Shown here in pieces: positions 23,520 through 25,109 of a stretch of 25,109 nucleotides of DNA (positions within the stretch are counted from its first letter, which is position 1; the number at the start of each line of letters is the position of its first letter). Source of the DNA: Deltaproteobacteria bacterium RIFOXYA12_FULL_61_11 (lineage in GTDB: Bacteria > Bdellovibrionota_F > JAHFAK01 > YA12-FULL-61-11); the NCBI GenBank assembly GCA_001799195.1, contig MGSU01000333.1:1-25109 (forward strand). Direction: 5' to 3'. A program made the position numbers and the translations under genes. The notes under the pieces were generated by a model. That model was given only the letters and a program-made list of their open reading frames with translations, ran no database searches and was not told the DNA's origin.

Positions 23520-24806
23520 GTGCAAGAGCGCATTCTGTCCTTCGTCGGCATTCTGGTCCTCCTCGGTCTGTCCTGGGCCTTCAGCACGGATCGGCGGAAG
23601 GTACGTCCTAGGGTGATCCTCTGGGGGCTGGGGCTCCAGTTCGCCTTCGCCCTGCTCATCCTCAAAACCGAGGCCGGCAGGTTCACCTTTGCTGCGCTCA
23701 ACGACTTGATCCTGGCGCTCCTCGACTGCTCTCAAGAGGGCGCGCGCTTCGTCTTCGGCAACCTCACCGAGAGTGTCCTCCCGGTCGTGAGCGACAGCGC
23801 AACCGCGGAGAGACCCTCGGGGTTGATCGTGCGCACCGGCAGCTTCTTCGCCTTCTCGGTGCTGCCGACGATCATCTTTTTCTCGGCCTTCATGGCCATC
23901 CTCTATCACCTCGGGGTGATGCAGCGCGTGGTGTCCGGCATCGCCTGGGTCATGTCCAGGACCATGCGCACCAGCGGCCCCGAGAGTCTGTCTTGTGCCG
24001 CTAACATCTTCGTCGGGCAGACCGAGGCACCACTGGTCATCAGACCCTATATCAGCACGATGAGCCTCTCCGAGCTGCACACGGTAATGGTCGGAGGTTT
24101 CGCTACCGTGGCCGGCGGGGTCATGGCCGCCTACGTCGGCTTCCTTCATCAGGAGATCCCCCAGATCGCCGGCCACCTGATGGCGGCCAGCATCATGAGC
24201 GCCCCAGCAGCCATCGTGATCTCGAAGGTGCTCCTACCCGAAACGGCCCCGGTCGATCACGGCAAAGCCATGCTCGCGGGCGGACTCGACCGCAACATCA
24301 TCGACGCCGCGGCCAGGGGAGCGCTGGAAGGCCTGACCCTGGCCCTGAACGTAGGAGCCATGCTGATCGCCTTCCTAGCCCTCGTCACCCTCGTCAACCA
24401 GCTCCTGGGCAGCCTCGGGACCACCCTCGGCCTGGAGGAACTGTCCCTGGCCTACCTCTTCGGTAAACTTTTCTCCCCCTTGGCCTTCGTCCTCGGGGTA
24501 CCCTGGCAGGACTGCGCTGAAATGGGCTCCTTGCTCGGCACCAAAGTCATGGTCAACGAGTTTGTCGCCTATCTCGATCTGCAAGCCCTGCTGTCCAAGG
24601 GGGCTATCACCGAACGCACCGCCCTGATCGCCACCTACGCCCTGTGCGGTTTCGCCAACGTCGGCTCCATTGGGATCCAGCTCGGAGGCATCGGCGGTCT
24701 GGCTCCCGAACGCCGGCAGGATCTCGCCGGTCTCGGCGTGCGGGCGATGATCGCCGGGGCCTTTGCATCCTTCTCCACGGCCTGCATCGCCGGCATCCTG
24801 CTCTGA
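23520..24806 (+). CDS. Concentrative nucleoside transporter (NupC/CNT family)
   Basis: Inner-membrane cation-coupled nucleoside importer. The product is 428 aa with roughly ten hydrophobic segments. The CNT signature SGPESLSCAANIFVGQTEAPLVIRPY lies mid-protein (written here as the two parts SGPESLSCAANIF and VGQTEAPLVIRPY), and the second conserved region CGFANVGSIGIQLGGIGGLAP is near the C-terminus. The start is a GTG at 23520 without a strong ribosome site. The family is clear, but sodium or proton coupling cannot be told by eye. It may be co-transcribed with the small basic gene upstream. The recC-like gene begins 88 nt downstream. Confidence 0.93.
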   Translation: MQERILSFVGILVLLGLSWAFSTDRRKVRPRVILWGLGLQFAFALLILKTEAGRFTFAALNDLILALLDCSQEGARFVFGNLTESVLPVVSDSATAERPSGLIVRTGSFFAFSVLPTIIFFSAFMAILYHLGVMQRVVSGIAWVMSRTMRTSGPESLSCAANIFVGQTEAPLVIRPYISTMSLSELHTVMVGGFATVAGGVMAAYVGFLHQEIPQIAGHLMAASIMSAPAAIVISKVLLPETAPVDHGKAMLAGGLDRNIIDAAARGALEGLTLALNVGAMLIAFLALVTLVNQLLGSLGTTLGLEELSLAYLFGKLFSPLAFVLGVPWQDCAEMGSLLGTKVMVNEFVAYLDLQALLSKGAITERTALIATYALCGFANVGSIGIQLGGIGGLAPERRQDLAGLGVRAMIAGAFASFSTACIAGILL

Positions 24807-24894
24807 CCGGTCCCTCGACCACGAGTCTGCCGAGTTGTTCTTGCCACTCCGGTCCGGCGCGGCTACGATCCCTGGATCCCGAGCGAGACCCGAC

Positions 24895-25109
24895 ATGAGC
24901 CTGTACCTGATCCACCATTACCGCATCGAGCGCCTGGAGGTAGCCCTGGCCGAGAACCTCGCCACAGCCTGGCGCACGGGAAGAGACCCCTTCGTGCCGG
25001 CCGTGGTGGTAGTTCCCCAACCGACCCTCGCCACCTGGCTGCGCCTGCGCCTCTCCGACCGGCTGGGCATCCTGGCCAACGTGCGTTTCACCTATCTCGA
25101 GAATGCTCT
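24895..25109 (+). CDS. recC: RecC-like exodeoxyribonuclease V subunit (5' part only)
   Basis: The first ~71 codons of a gene cut by the window edge. The N-terminus (MSLYLIHHYRIERLEVALAE, then VVVVPQPTLATWLRLRLSDRLGILANVRF) matches the pattern at the start of RecC, which has a strand-loop, a Q-x-x-x-x-x-W-L segment and then G-I-A-A-N-I-x-F. RecC holds the Chi-recognition and dimer scaffold of RecBCD and is about 1,100 aa. The call is from this short part alone and recB/recD should follow. Confidence 0.75.
   Translation, partial: MSLYLIHHYRIERLEVALAENLATAWRTGRDPFVPAVVVVPQPTLATWLRLRLSDRLGILANVRFTYLENA

Overview
The window comes from a GC-rich bacterium with a dissimilatory sulfur energy metabolism. 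The minus strand from 13.2 kb down to the left edge carries, in order of transcription, an NtrC-type sigma-54 response regulator, a PAS-LuxR regulator, aprB, aprA, a small zinc-ribbon gene, a YkgJ-type cysteine-cluster gene, qmoA, qmoB, qmoC, an OsmC-like gene, dsrC and dsrA. A Shine-Dalgarno sequence at the left edge points to a further gene, probably dsrB. APS reductase, its quinone-coupled electron donor/acceptor complex, the DsrC sulfur carrier and sulfite reductase therefore lie in one co-oriented block. No sat, dsrB or dsrMKJOP is visible. From recalled reference sequences, DsrA looks closer to the reductive (sulfate-reducer) type than to the oxidative Allochromatium type. The direction of the pathway is nevertheless inferred, not proven.

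The ~190 bp between the PAS-LuxR gene and aprB is an AT-rich island. It holds a plausible sigma-54 -24/-12 element, a perfect 7+7 bp palindrome upstream of it, and a leader hairpin. With a sigma-54 activator encoded two genes upstream, a local control circuit is likely. A strong 16-bp hairpin between aprA and the zinc-ribbon gene may set the ratio of AprBA to the downstream products.

At 13.2 kb the strand switches over a divergent promoter region. The plus-strand run asd-truA-AEC transporter is tightly packed, with an ATGA overlap and a 4-nt gap. Next come an unrecognised exported protein (minus), cysS (minus), a B12-binding-type radical SAM protein (plus), and a radical SAM/SPASM protein (minus) with a long C-terminal beta-rich extension resembling the Wzt C-terminal carbohydrate-binding domain. 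A small secreted protein (minus) lies just upstream of the SPASM gene. The right end holds a 52-residue very basic protein, a CNT-family nucleoside transporter and the start of a recC-like gene.

The taxon cannot be fixed from this sequence. RecC, Asd, TruA and the sulfur genes fit a proteobacterium in the broad sense (Desulfobacterota, Myxococcota or a deep proteobacterial lineage), at low confidence. No rRNA, tRNA, CRISPR array or insertion sequence was seen.
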